Positions 25,536-33,425 of a stretch of DNA of 64,000 nt are shown one piece after another (position 1 is the stretch's first letter; each line of letters starts with the position of its first letter). The position numbers and the translations under genes are program-made. The notes beneath the pieces were generated by a model. That model did not search any database. It was given only the letters and a program-made list of their open reading frames with translations, and had not been told where the DNA came from. This DNA comes from JAPHSX01 sp050298555 (GTDB lineage: Bacteria > Pseudomonadota > Gammaproteobacteria > Thiohalomonadales > Thiohalomonadaceae). The DNA is taken from positions 1 through 64,000 of the forward strand of contig JBNKUL010000034.1 in NCBI GenBank assembly GCA_050298555.1, given 5' to 3'.

Positions 25536-26327
25536 CTACTGCCCCTGGCGCTCGAAGAGGGCGTCGGCGAGGCGCACGTACTCCTCCAGGCTGAGGGTCT
25601 CGGGGCGCCTCCCCGGGTCGATGCCCAGTGATTCGATAGTGTCGCCGTCGAGCAGCTTCTTCAGATTGTTGCGCAGGGTCTTGCGCCGTTGCTGGAAGGC
25701 CGTTGTCACAACCTGCGACAGGCTCTTTTCGTCCTTCACCGGCAGCGGTGGGGTGTCGTAGGGGGTGAGGCGCACGATGGCGGAGTGAACCTTGGGCGGC
25801 GGGGTGAAGGCCTCGGGCGGCACCGTGAACAGTTTTTCCACCCTACAGTGGTACTGCACCATGATCCCCAGGCGGCCGTAGTCGCCGCCACCCGGTTCTG
25901 CCGCCAGTCGGTTTACCACCTCCTGTTGCAGCATAAAGTGCATGTCCTGGATGCAGTGGGACTGCGCCAGCAGGTGGAAGATCAGCGGGGTGGAGATGTT
26001 GTAGGGGAGGTTACCGACGACGCGCAGCGGGCGTTCATCATCGGCCAGGGCGCAGAAGTCGAACTTCAGCGCATCGGCGTTGTGCAGGGTGAGCCCGCCC
26101 TGTAGCGCGAACTGGGTACGCAGTCCGGGGATCAGGTCGCGATCCAGCTCCACCGCGTCCATCGCCTTGCAGGCCTCCAGCAGTGGCTCGGTCATCGCCC
26201 CCATGCCGGGGCCGATCTCTACCAGGTGTTCCCCCTCGCGCGGACGGATCGCCGCGACAATGCCGTGGATCACCCCCTCGTCGCGCAGGAAGTTCTGGCC
26301 GAATCGTTTGCGGGCTCGATGTTCCAT
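25536..26327 (-). CDS. ksgA: 16S rRNA dimethyladenosine transferase
   Basis: A 263-residue SAM-dependent methyltransferase with the family start RARKRFGQNFLRD, SAM motif EIGPGMGAMT, AVELDRD, and the catalytic NLPYNIS. It dimethylates two adjacent adenines near the 3' end of 16S rRNA during small-subunit maturation. ATG 26327 gives the expected N terminus; a longer in-frame start would run into the diguanylate cyclase gene, which ends seven bases before. In most gammaproteobacteria pdxA precedes it directly; here a diguanylate cyclase gene is inserted. Confidence 0.96.
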   Translation of the reverse strand: MEHRARKRFGQNFLRDEGVIHGIVAAIRPREGEHLVEIGPGMGAMTEPLLEACKAMDAVELDRDLIPGLRTQFALQGGLTLHNADALKFDFCALADDERPLRVVGNLPYNISTPLIFHLLAQSHCIQDMHFMLQQEVVNRLAAEPGGGDYGRLGIMVQYHCRVEKLFTVPPEAFTPPPKVHSAIVRLTPYDTPPLPVKDEKSLSQVVTTAFQQRRKTLRNNLKKLLDGDTIESLGIDPGRRPETLSLEEYVRLADALFERQGQ

Positions 26328-26334
26328 GGGCTCC

Positions 26335-27588
26335 CTAGCGCTCCCTCTTCTCGCGGTACATCTGTGCGTCCGCCACCTTGGAGAGTGCCCCCAGCGTGCT
26401 ACCGTCATGGGGGTAGACAGCGATGCCGATGCTGCTGCCGACACCGAGCTGCTCTCCGTTGCGCTGGATCTTTGTTGCGCTGATCACCTGCTTCATCTTC
26501 TCCGCTATCTGTGTCGCACTCTTCAGCTCGCTCTCCGGCACCAGGATGAGGAACTCGTCGCCGCCGATGCGTGCCAGCACATCCTCGTCGCGCAGGTTTG
26601 CCTGCAACGCATCACTCACCTCGCATAGTAGCTCATCGCCGGCGTCGTGGCCGTACTCGTCGTTTATTGGTTTAAAGCGGTTGAGGTCGATCAGCAGCAG
26701 GGCGAAGTTGTGGTTGTGCCGTTCGCTACGGTGCAGCTCCAGCCTGGCTATCTCATCGAACTTGCGGCGGTTGTAGAGGCCGGTGAGCGGGTCGCGCTCT
26801 GAGCGCTCGCGCAACTGACGCTGCACATCCTCGGTCTTATCCAGCAGGCAGTTAAAGTTGTCGCGAAGGCCCGTTATTTCGCAAAAGGCGCTACTTACGG
26901 GCGGTACCCGTTTGCCCAGGTCGTGGCTGCCGGAGACGGCCTGCATGTAGTCGCTCAGCTCCTTTACCGGGTGTACCAGGAAGCGGCTTACCGCCAGGTA
27001 GATCACCAGGCCGAGTACCAGGGCGGCGATGAGGAACAGGTAGACCACCGAGGAGATGGTGAACTCCAGTGGCACGCGCAGCTTCTCCACCGGCATACGC
27101 ATATCGATGACGCCGTTGACACCCCCGAGCGTACTGTTGTGGTGGCAGCTGAGGCACTCCTGCTGGGCGTGTATCGGGTAGATGAAGCGTATTTTGTCCC
27201 CCTGCTCCATCAGGGTGGGGGTGCCCCCTTCCATGGCGGCGATCACCGGCCCGTCCTTCTCCGCCGGGTGGTGGATGTCGGAGACGCTACCGTAGAGCTT
27301 CTCTACTGGCGGACTGCGGTGGAGATAGACCTCGATATCCGGCACGGTGGTCTGGATGTTACTCACGATTTCATAGATATCGTTCTTCGACCAGCCGCGC
27401 TTCATCACCGAATAGAGGCTCTGGAAGATCAGCTCCGAGGTCTTGGTCGCCTCATCCGAGGCGATCTGGCCGACGGTGTAATCCTTGATGTAGCGCGAGG
27501 CAGAGAGGATGGCCACGCTGGAGAACAGCGCCACTACCAGGAAGATGAGTGCAAGCGCGCGAGAAATGGGAAATTGGTGCAGTGTCAT
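26335..27588 (-). CDS. Diguanylate cyclase with periplasmic CxxCH (haem c type) sensor domain
   Basis: A 417-residue protein with a membrane helix (about 10-30), a periplasmic domain with haem motif CLSCHH (145-150), a second helix (about 177-200), a HAMP-like linker and a GGDEF domain with RIGGDEFLIL near the C terminus and DPLTGLYNRRKF at its start. It should synthesise c-di-GMP. The sensor part shares SLYSVMKRGW and RFIYPIHAQQECLSCH with the corresponding SMYQIMRRGW and RFLYPLVARDECLRCH of the GGDEF-EAL protein at 20.2 kb, so the two sensors are paralogous. It is placed inside the pdxA-ksgA operon. Confidence 0.88.
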   Translation of the reverse strand: MTLHQFPISRALALIFLVVALFSSVAILSASRYIKDYTVGQIASDEATKTSELIFQSLYSVMKRGWSKNDIYEIVSNIQTTVPDIEVYLHRSPPVEKLYGSVSDIHHPAEKDGPVIAAMEGGTPTLMEQGDKIRFIYPIHAQQECLSCHHNSTLGGVNGVIDMRMPVEKLRVPLEFTISSVVYLFLIAALVLGLVIYLAVSRFLVHPVKELSDYMQAVSGSHDLGKRVPPVSSAFCEITGLRDNFNCLLDKTEDVQRQLRERSERDPLTGLYNRRKFDEIARLELHRSERHNHNFALLLIDLNRFKPINDEYGHDAGDELLCEVSDALQANLRDEDVLARIGGDEFLILVPESELKSATQIAEKMKQVISATKIQRNGEQLGVGSSIGIAVYPHDGSTLGALSKVADAQMYREKRER

Positions 27589-27683
27589 TGGTGAGGGTTA
27601 AGGCAGAGGAGCGGGGTAGCTTGTCGATATGAATGTGGTCTAAGGCCTACAAGGTTTATCGGCAATATCCTACCACGAAATGC

Positions 27684-28679
27684 TCAGCCGGCGGAGGCCA
27701 TCTGCGCCGCTACTTCAATCGCATATTCCAGGCTGCCGCTCTCGGCACGGCCACTGCCGGCCAGCTCCAGCGCGGTGCCGTGGTCGACCGAGGTGCGGAT
27801 GATGGGGAGTCCCAGGGTGATGTTGACGGCGCTGCCGAAACCCATGTGCTTGAGCACCGGCAGCCCCTGGTCGTGGTACATTGCCAGTACCGCGTCGGCC
27901 TCGCTGAGGTAGCGCGGGGTGAAGAGGGTATCGGCGGGCAGCGGGCCCTGCAGCACTATCCCCTCGGCACGCAGTTTATCCAGCGTGGGCTCGATCACCT
28001 CGATCTCCTCGCGCCCCAGATGGCCGCCCTCGCCGGCGTGGGGGTTGAGGCCGCAGACCAGGATGCGCGGTTGGGCAATGCCGAAGCGTTGCTGCATGTC
28101 GTGGTGGAGGATGCGCAGCACCCACTCCAGCCGCTCCTCGGTGATGGCGTCGCTCACCTCGCGTAGCGGCAGGTGGGTGGTGGCCAAGGCCACTCGCAGG
28201 CCGCCGTTGTTAGCGGTGGCGAGCATCATCACCACCTTTTGCGTATCGCACAGCCCGGCGAGGAATTCGGTGTGGCCGGTGAAGGAGGGGATGCCCGCAT
28301 CGTTAATGATTCCCTTGTGCAGGGGGCCGGTGACCAGGGCCGCGAACTCGCCGTTAAGGCAGCCCTTGGTGGCGCGGCTTAGGGTGTCGAGGATGGCGTG
28401 GGCGTTGCGCACATCCAGTTGTCCCGCCTCACGGCTGCCGGGAAACGGCAGGTGCAGCACGCTCAGCTCACCCGCCGCGCCGGGTTTTGGCGCCTGGGTG
28501 GCGTCGTAGTCGCGCAGCTTAAGGGGCAGGCCCAGGGTGGCGGCACGTTGTTGCAGGAGTTCGCGGTCGGCGATCGCCACCAGCTCGTGCTCGCGCGGCT
28601 GTTGCGCCAGTTGCACGATGAGGTCGGGGCCGATCCCCGCCGGTTCGCCGGCGGTATAGGCGAGGCGCAGGGTGGTCAC
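27684..28679 (-). CDS. pdxA: 4-hydroxythreonine-4-phosphate dehydrogenase
   Basis: A 331-residue enzyme with TAGEPAGIGPDL at the start, GPLHKGIINDAGIPSFTGHTEFLA containing metal-site His residues, LNPHAGEGGHLG and MYHDQGLPVLKHMGF. It oxidises 4-phosphohydroxythreonine in the DXP-dependent vitamin B6 pathway. Start is three bases after the surA stop, matching the conserved lptD-surA-pdxA order. After it come 95 bases without a gene and then the inserted diguanylate cyclase gene. Confidence 0.96.
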   Translation of the reverse strand: MTTLRLAYTAGEPAGIGPDLIVQLAQQPREHELVAIADRELLQQRAATLGLPLKLRDYDATQAPKPGAAGELSVLHLPFPGSREAGQLDVRNAHAILDTLSRATKGCLNGEFAALVTGPLHKGIINDAGIPSFTGHTEFLAGLCDTQKVVMMLATANNGGLRVALATTHLPLREVSDAITEERLEWVLRILHHDMQQRFGIAQPRILVCGLNPHAGEGGHLGREEIEVIEPTLDKLRAEGIVLQGPLPADTLFTPRYLSEADAVLAMYHDQGLPVLKHMGFGSAVNITLGLPIIRTSVDHGTALELAGSGRAESGSLEYAIEVAAQMASAG

Positions 28680-28682
28680 GCG

Positions 28683-29969
28683 CTACTCCTCGCGGATCTC
28701 GATATAGGCCTCGTCGCGCAGGCGGCGCAGCCAGATCTCGGTCTCCTCTTCGATCTTGCGCTCCTTCAGCGCCTCGTAGGCGCGCTTGCGCTCATACTCC
28801 GCGGTGTTGTCGTGGTCGCGCCAGCCGTGTACCTGCAGGATGTGCCAGCCGAACTGCGATTTGAAGGGGGCGCTGATGGCGCCGGCCTCGGTCTGCTGGA
28901 TGGTGTCGCGGAAGGCCTCGACATAGTTACTCGGGTCAGCCCAGCCCAGTTCGCCGCCCTTGACGGCCGAGCCGGTGTCGTCGGAGTGGGCACGTGCCAG
29001 CTCGGCGAAGTCGGCACCGTTGAGAAGGCGTTCCCGCAGTCGCTCCAGTCGCTGCTTTGCTTCGCGATCCGAGACCAGCTCGGAGCTCTTGATCAGGATA
29101 TGACGGGCGTTGACCTGGCGAATCATATGGCGCTGCTCGCCGCGCTTCTCCAGCAGCTTGAGCAGGTGGAAGCCACTGGTGCTGCGCACCGGACCGCCCA
29201 CCTCGCCGGGTGCCAGCCCCTGTACCGCCTCGGCGAAGGCGACCGGTAGTCGTGCCAGGCGACGCCAGCCGATGTCGCCCCCCTCCAGGGCCTTGGGGCC
29301 GGCCGAGTGGCTGATCGCCAGGGTGGCGAAGTCGGCACCGCCCTTTAGTTGCTCGAGCAGCTGCTCGACCTTTTGTCTGCTCTGGGCGATCTGCTCGGGG
29401 CTGGCGTCGCTGGGCTGGGCGATGAGGATGTGCTGCAGGTGGTACTCCTCATCCTTTGCCTGGCTGCGGCGCTGCATCTCCAACAGGTTGTCTACCTCCC
29501 GCGGCAGGATAGTAATGCGCTTGTTGATGCGCTGGTTGCGCAGGCGGGCGATGGTCACTTCGTTGCGTATCTCCTCGCGGAAGGTGGCGAAGGAGATACC
29601 GTCGCGTTCCAGTGTGGTGCGGAACTGCATCAGGCTTAGCTGGTTCTGCGCGGCGATGTTGGCAATCACCTTGTTGAGCTCCTCGTCACCGACCTGTATC
29701 CCCTGCGCCCTGGCCTGGGCCAGTTGCAACCGCTCGACGATCATGCGTTCCAGCAGTTGGCGCTTGAGGACACTGAGCGGCGGTAGTTGCGCGCCCTTGG
29801 CGCGCAGCTCATTGAGCAGGGGGCGCAGGCGGGTGTCGAGTTCGTTGCGGGTGATAACGTCATCATCGATTACGGCGGCGATGGCGTCGATCTCCTGTAC
29901 CGCGGCGGAGGCAGGCTGCATCATCGTCAGCAGCAGCAGGGGGAGGAGGAGTAGCGGTTTTATCTTCAT
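28683..29969 (-). CDS. surA: Periplasmic chaperone and peptidyl-prolyl isomerase SurA
   Basis: A 428-residue protein with a signal peptide (cleavage after ASA), an N-terminal chaperone region (IDAIAAVIDDDVITRNELD), two parvulin-type rotamase domains (YHLQHILIAQ at about 170 and VNARHILIK at about 282) and a C-terminal helix. SurA escorts outer membrane barrels to the BAM machinery. It sits between lptD (six bases upstream) and pdxA (three bases downstream), the classic arrangement. Confidence 0.96.
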   Translation of the reverse strand: MKIKPLLLLPLLLLTMMQPASAAVQEIDAIAAVIDDDVITRNELDTRLRPLLNELRAKGAQLPPLSVLKRQLLERMIVERLQLAQARAQGIQVGDEELNKVIANIAAQNQLSLMQFRTTLERDGISFATFREEIRNEVTIARLRNQRINKRITILPREVDNLLEMQRRSQAKDEEYHLQHILIAQPSDASPEQIAQSRQKVEQLLEQLKGGADFATLAISHSAGPKALEGGDIGWRRLARLPVAFAEAVQGLAPGEVGGPVRSTSGFHLLKLLEKRGEQRHMIRQVNARHILIKSSELVSDREAKQRLERLRERLLNGADFAELARAHSDDTGSAVKGGELGWADPSNYVEAFRDTIQQTEAGAISAPFKSQFGWHILQVHGWRDHDNTAEYERKRAYEALKERKIEEETEIWLRRLRDEAYIEIREE

Positions 29970-29975
29970 GAGTAA

Positions 29976-32168
29976 TTAATCAAGTAAGCCTTCGTCGAGG
30001 AAATCTTCAAGCCGGTCGCCCATGCTACCCAGCCCCTTAAAGCCGAAAGTGAGATAGACACTGTTGTCCATCGCTTCGTTCACCGTGGTGCGGTGCTGGC
30101 GCCCGAACAGACGCGCCGACCAGCAGCAGCTCTCGTATTCGACACCGGCCAGCAGTTCCAGGTTATCCGACTGGTCGAGATCATAGCGCCAGCGGCCAAG
30201 TAACTGCCACTGTCGTGCCAACGGCCAGAACAGCAGGGTACTGCCCTGTTGCAGGTCATTTGCCACGTCCTGGTGGTAGTCGAGGGCGAGCAGGCGCTTC
30301 AGTCCAGACTGATAGCGTACCCGACCGTGGACCTCCTCCTGCGCTTTTTTTCCGGTGTCGTAGCGCAGATCGAGGTTGAAGCGCAGCTGCTCCAGCGGCT
30401 GCACCATCAGTTCGGCGAAGAGGTCAGAGTATCGGGTCGTCCCAGATGGGTCTCCGCTGCCGAGTGCTACCTCGCGATCCTCCAGATAGAGGGTGCGGCC
30501 GATGCTGGCCCGCAGCCGTTCACGACCGCTACGCTCGTCGAGCAGGCGGCTGGTGAGGGCGGCGCTCAGCTGGTTGGCATCGCCCTGGCGGTCGGCGCCG
30601 TTGAAACGGTTGTCGCGGAACAGCTGGGAAAGATTTCGCGGTGCGACGGCGGTATCGAAGTTGGGCAGTGTGTCCTGTGCTTCGTAGGGCACGTGAAGGT
30701 AGTAGAGGCGCGGCTCCAGGGTCTGAACCGCATTGGTACCGAAAAGCGTCGCCTCACGCTCGAAGAAGAGACCGCCGTCGAGGCTGAGTATGGGCAGCGA
30801 GCGTTCGAAGCTCTCACCCTGTGGGTGATCTTCAAGCTGGTAGGCGGTATAGCGCCAGGCGGCGCTGGGGTGCAGGTACCACGCCGCCCCCTGCAGCGGC
30901 AGGCTGATCCCGGGCTTGAGGTCGAGCCGGGTGCCGGTCACCACCTGCTCTTCGTGGGCAAAGCGCACCAGCTCGCTGTCGATGGTGTAGTGGAGGCGGT
31001 TGGGGAGGCGCTCGCTCTCTCCCTGCAGCTTCAGCTGCGGCAGCCGCTGATAGGGGGCGGTGCCGTTGAGTGTCTGGTAGCTCTGGGTACGGGCGAGAAA
31101 GTGCCAGAGGCGGTCCCGGTAGCCGACATCGAGGCGCCGCTCCAGGTGACTGCTGGCGCTGCTCACGTTGCTGTCACCCAGCTCCTCAAGGTAGAGGCTA
31201 TCCGAGGCGTCGCGCAGCTTGAGCTGGCTGTACCAGCCGTTGTGGAAGCGCGAACGGGTGTCCACCGCCAGGTAGCTGCGGTCGTCGCCCTGGAGCTGGT
31301 CGTCGGGCAGGTAGTCGGCCTGGATCTGCCCCTCGCTCTGTTCGGTGAGGAAGCGGAACTCGCCCATCACCATCGCCCCGCGCCTGCTGAGGTAGCGCGG
31401 CGTAATGGTGGCGTCGTAGTTGGGGGCGATATTCCAGTAGAGCGGCAGGCGTACGTCGCTGCCGCTGCTCTCGGAGTTGCCGATCTCAGGGAACAGCAGG
31501 CCGCTCTTGCGCCCGGCCAGCGGGAAGTTGAGGTAGGGGCTGTAGAAGACCGGCACCCTGCCGAGGCGGAATACCGTGTTGTAGGCCTCGCCGGTATTGC
31601 TCTGCTGGTCCAGCTTCAGTGTGCCGGCGCTCAGCAGCCAGTCTTCACGCCCCGGTGGGCAGGTGGTGTAGCGCACCTTTTTCAGGGTGGCGTGGTCGGC
31701 GTCCTGCTGGCTGAACTGCCTGGCGCTGCCGAAGGCGTGTTGCTCCGGCAGGTAGAACTCGACCCTCTGGAACTCGGCGCTGTTCTGCTCAAGGTCCAGC
31801 TGCGCGCCCTCGCCCGACATCGACAGCCCCTCGCCGTGAAAGCGCATCTGTCCCTCCACCGTAACCCGCTTTTCGGCCTGGTTGAAGCGTGCCTCGTCGC
31901 CCTGCAGGGTGGTGCCATCGTGCTCTACCACTACATTGCCGCGCAGCAGGCTCTCACCGTTACTCTGCGACACCACCTCATCGGCCTCCAGGGCGGTCTC
32001 TCCCTCGCCGAGTTCGCCGCTGGGTAGCGGGGCGGCAAAGAGGGGCGGTGGTGGGGGGCAGTAGCGCCATGCCGACTCCGCCTCCTGCGCTGCCGCCACG
32101 CCATAGCAGAGCACGCCGCACAACAGTAGCGGCAGGCGAGCGACGGCATGGGAGTGAGTTCGGGACAC
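29976..32168 (-). CDS. lptD: LPS assembly outer membrane protein LptD
   Basis: A 730-residue precursor with a signal peptide, an N-terminal OstA/LptA-like periplasmic domain (TALEADEVVSQSNGESLLRG, VVEHDGTTLQGDEA) and a long C-terminal barrel with many aromatic strand ends. Cys residues expected for the family's disulfides are seen near the N terminus (WRYCPP, TTCPPG) and the C terminus (ESCCW). LptD with LptE inserts LPS into the outer leaflet. It is the first gene of the nine-gene minus-strand block and is divergent from the RND operon. Confidence 0.95.
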   Translation of the reverse strand: MSRTHSHAVARLPLLLCGVLCYGVAAAQEAESAWRYCPPPPPLFAAPLPSGELGEGETALEADEVVSQSNGESLLRGNVVVEHDGTTLQGDEARFNQAEKRVTVEGQMRFHGEGLSMSGEGAQLDLEQNSAEFQRVEFYLPEQHAFGSARQFSQQDADHATLKKVRYTTCPPGREDWLLSAGTLKLDQQSNTGEAYNTVFRLGRVPVFYSPYLNFPLAGRKSGLLFPEIGNSESSGSDVRLPLYWNIAPNYDATITPRYLSRRGAMVMGEFRFLTEQSEGQIQADYLPDDQLQGDDRSYLAVDTRSRFHNGWYSQLKLRDASDSLYLEELGDSNVSSASSHLERRLDVGYRDRLWHFLARTQSYQTLNGTAPYQRLPQLKLQGESERLPNRLHYTIDSELVRFAHEEQVVTGTRLDLKPGISLPLQGAAWYLHPSAAWRYTAYQLEDHPQGESFERSLPILSLDGGLFFEREATLFGTNAVQTLEPRLYYLHVPYEAQDTLPNFDTAVAPRNLSQLFRDNRFNGADRQGDANQLSAALTSRLLDERSGRERLRASIGRTLYLEDREVALGSGDPSGTTRYSDLFAELMVQPLEQLRFNLDLRYDTGKKAQEEVHGRVRYQSGLKRLLALDYHQDVANDLQQGSTLLFWPLARQWQLLGRWRYDLDQSDNLELLAGVEYESCCWSARLFGRQHRTTVNEAMDNSVYLTFGFKGLGSMGDRLEDFLDEGLLD

Positions 32169-32248
32169 GAGGTATCAATTAAGAGGGTGGTTTAAAGGCC
32201 GCTAAAATCGCATAGAATGAGTCAGCCTTCAAACGGAATCTGGTTCCC

Positions 32249-33421
32249 ATGACACTTCCCCACACGCTTACCCTGCGCCACTTTCTGCTATTGCTGGCCG
32301 TTAGTGCCCTGCTGTTGTTCCTGTTAATCGCCGCTCGTCCGCAGCAGGCGGGTGTTCTGCGCGCACCGCTTATTCCTGCCGTGGTGGTCACCGAGGTGCG
32401 CCGTGGCGATGTCAGGCCGAGCCTCCATCTCGGTGGTCGTTTGCAGCCGCGTACCGCCGCATCGCTAAGCGCGGAGGTGGCCGGGAGCCTGGTGGAGCGC
32501 CTTGCCGAGCCGGGCCAGGTGGTGGAGCAGGGGGCGCTGCTATTGCGCATGGACGAGGGGGACTACCGCGACGCCCTGGTGCGTGCCGAGGCGCAGCTGT
32601 CGCAGGAGAAGGCGGCGGTGGCGCGAGATCGCCGCCTGCTGAAGCTGGCAAAGCAGAACCGCGAGTTGCAGCAAAAAGAGGTGGGGCGCCAGCAGCGCCT
32701 GGGTACCGAGTCGCTGGCCTCGTTGTCACGCCTGGACGAGGCGAAGCAGCGCCTGCTGCAGCTGGAGGGGGAGGAGGCGCGCCTCGACTATGCGGTGACC
32801 ACTGCCGAGGCCCGGCTGGCCCTGCGCGAGGCCGAACTGAAGCGTGCCGAGCGCGACCTCGCACGTACCCGGATCACCGCCCCCTTCGCCGGCACGGTTA
32901 ACGAGGTGCTGGCCGATGTAGGGGATCGCATCAAGCTGAACCAGTCGCTGGTTTCGTTGATGGTGCTGGATGAGCTCGACTTCTATGCCGAACTGCCGGG
33001 GGATGCGCATACCGACCTCACCCTGGGACAACGTCAGTCCATTGCGGTGGCCGGCGAGAGGCATGAGGGCGTACTGGTGGCGCTGCAGCGTGAACCGGAC
33101 CGCAGCAGCCACACCCGCGCCCTGCGTATCCGTCTGCCGGGGGAGGGGCTGGCGCCGGGTATGTTGGCCTCCACCGAGCTGCCGCTACAACCGTTGCTGG
33201 GGGCGCTACAGGTGCCGGTCTCGGCACTGCTGCGCGAAGAGGGGCGCGCCTACCTCTTCGTCGAGCAGGAGGGCAGGCTGTCGCGCCGCGAGGTGGAGAC
33301 CGGCATGCGTGACGGCGATGCGGTGGTGATCCTCTCCGGTGTCGAGGCCGATGAGCGCATCGTTGCCCGCGACGTGGCGGCGCTGAGTGACGGCCAGCAG
33401 GTGAAGGTGGCGGTCGAGTAA
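32249..33421 (+). CDS. RND efflux periplasmic adaptor (HlyD/AcrA family)
   Basis: A 390-residue protein with an N-terminal membrane anchor (FLLLLAVSALLLFLLIA), a biotinyl-lipoyl-like half domain (ASLSAEVAGSLVERLAEPGQVVEQG), a helical hairpin of about 100 residues rich in Arg, Glu and Leu, the second lipoyl half (RTRITAPFAGTVNEVLADVGDRI) and beta-barrel domains. It links the inner membrane pump to an outer membrane channel. The permease gene starts five bases after its stop. No TolC-type channel gene is in the window. Confidence 0.9.
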   Translation: MTLPHTLTLRHFLLLLAVSALLLFLLIAARPQQAGVLRAPLIPAVVVTEVRRGDVRPSLHLGGRLQPRTAASLSAEVAGSLVERLAEPGQVVEQGALLLRMDEGDYRDALVRAEAQLSQEKAAVARDRRLLKLAKQNRELQQKEVGRQQRLGTESLASLSRLDEAKQRLLQLEGEEARLDYAVTTAEARLALREAELKRAERDLARTRITAPFAGTVNEVLADVGDRIKLNQSLVSLMVLDELDFYAELPGDAHTDLTLGQRQSIAVAGERHEGVLVALQREPDRSSHTRALRIRLPGEGLAPGMLASTELPLQPLLGALQVPVSALLREEGRAYLFVEQEGRLSRREVETGMRDGDAVVILSGVEADERIVARDVAALSDGQQVKVAVE

Positions 33422-33425
33422 GCCC

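Noticed and set aside
30249..32027. 592-codon open frame on the plus strand opposite lptD
   Set aside because: It is a GC-rich shadow frame: composition is repetitive in Val, Ala, Gln and Glu, it has no domain, and lptD with signal peptide and conserved Cys residues fills the minus strand.
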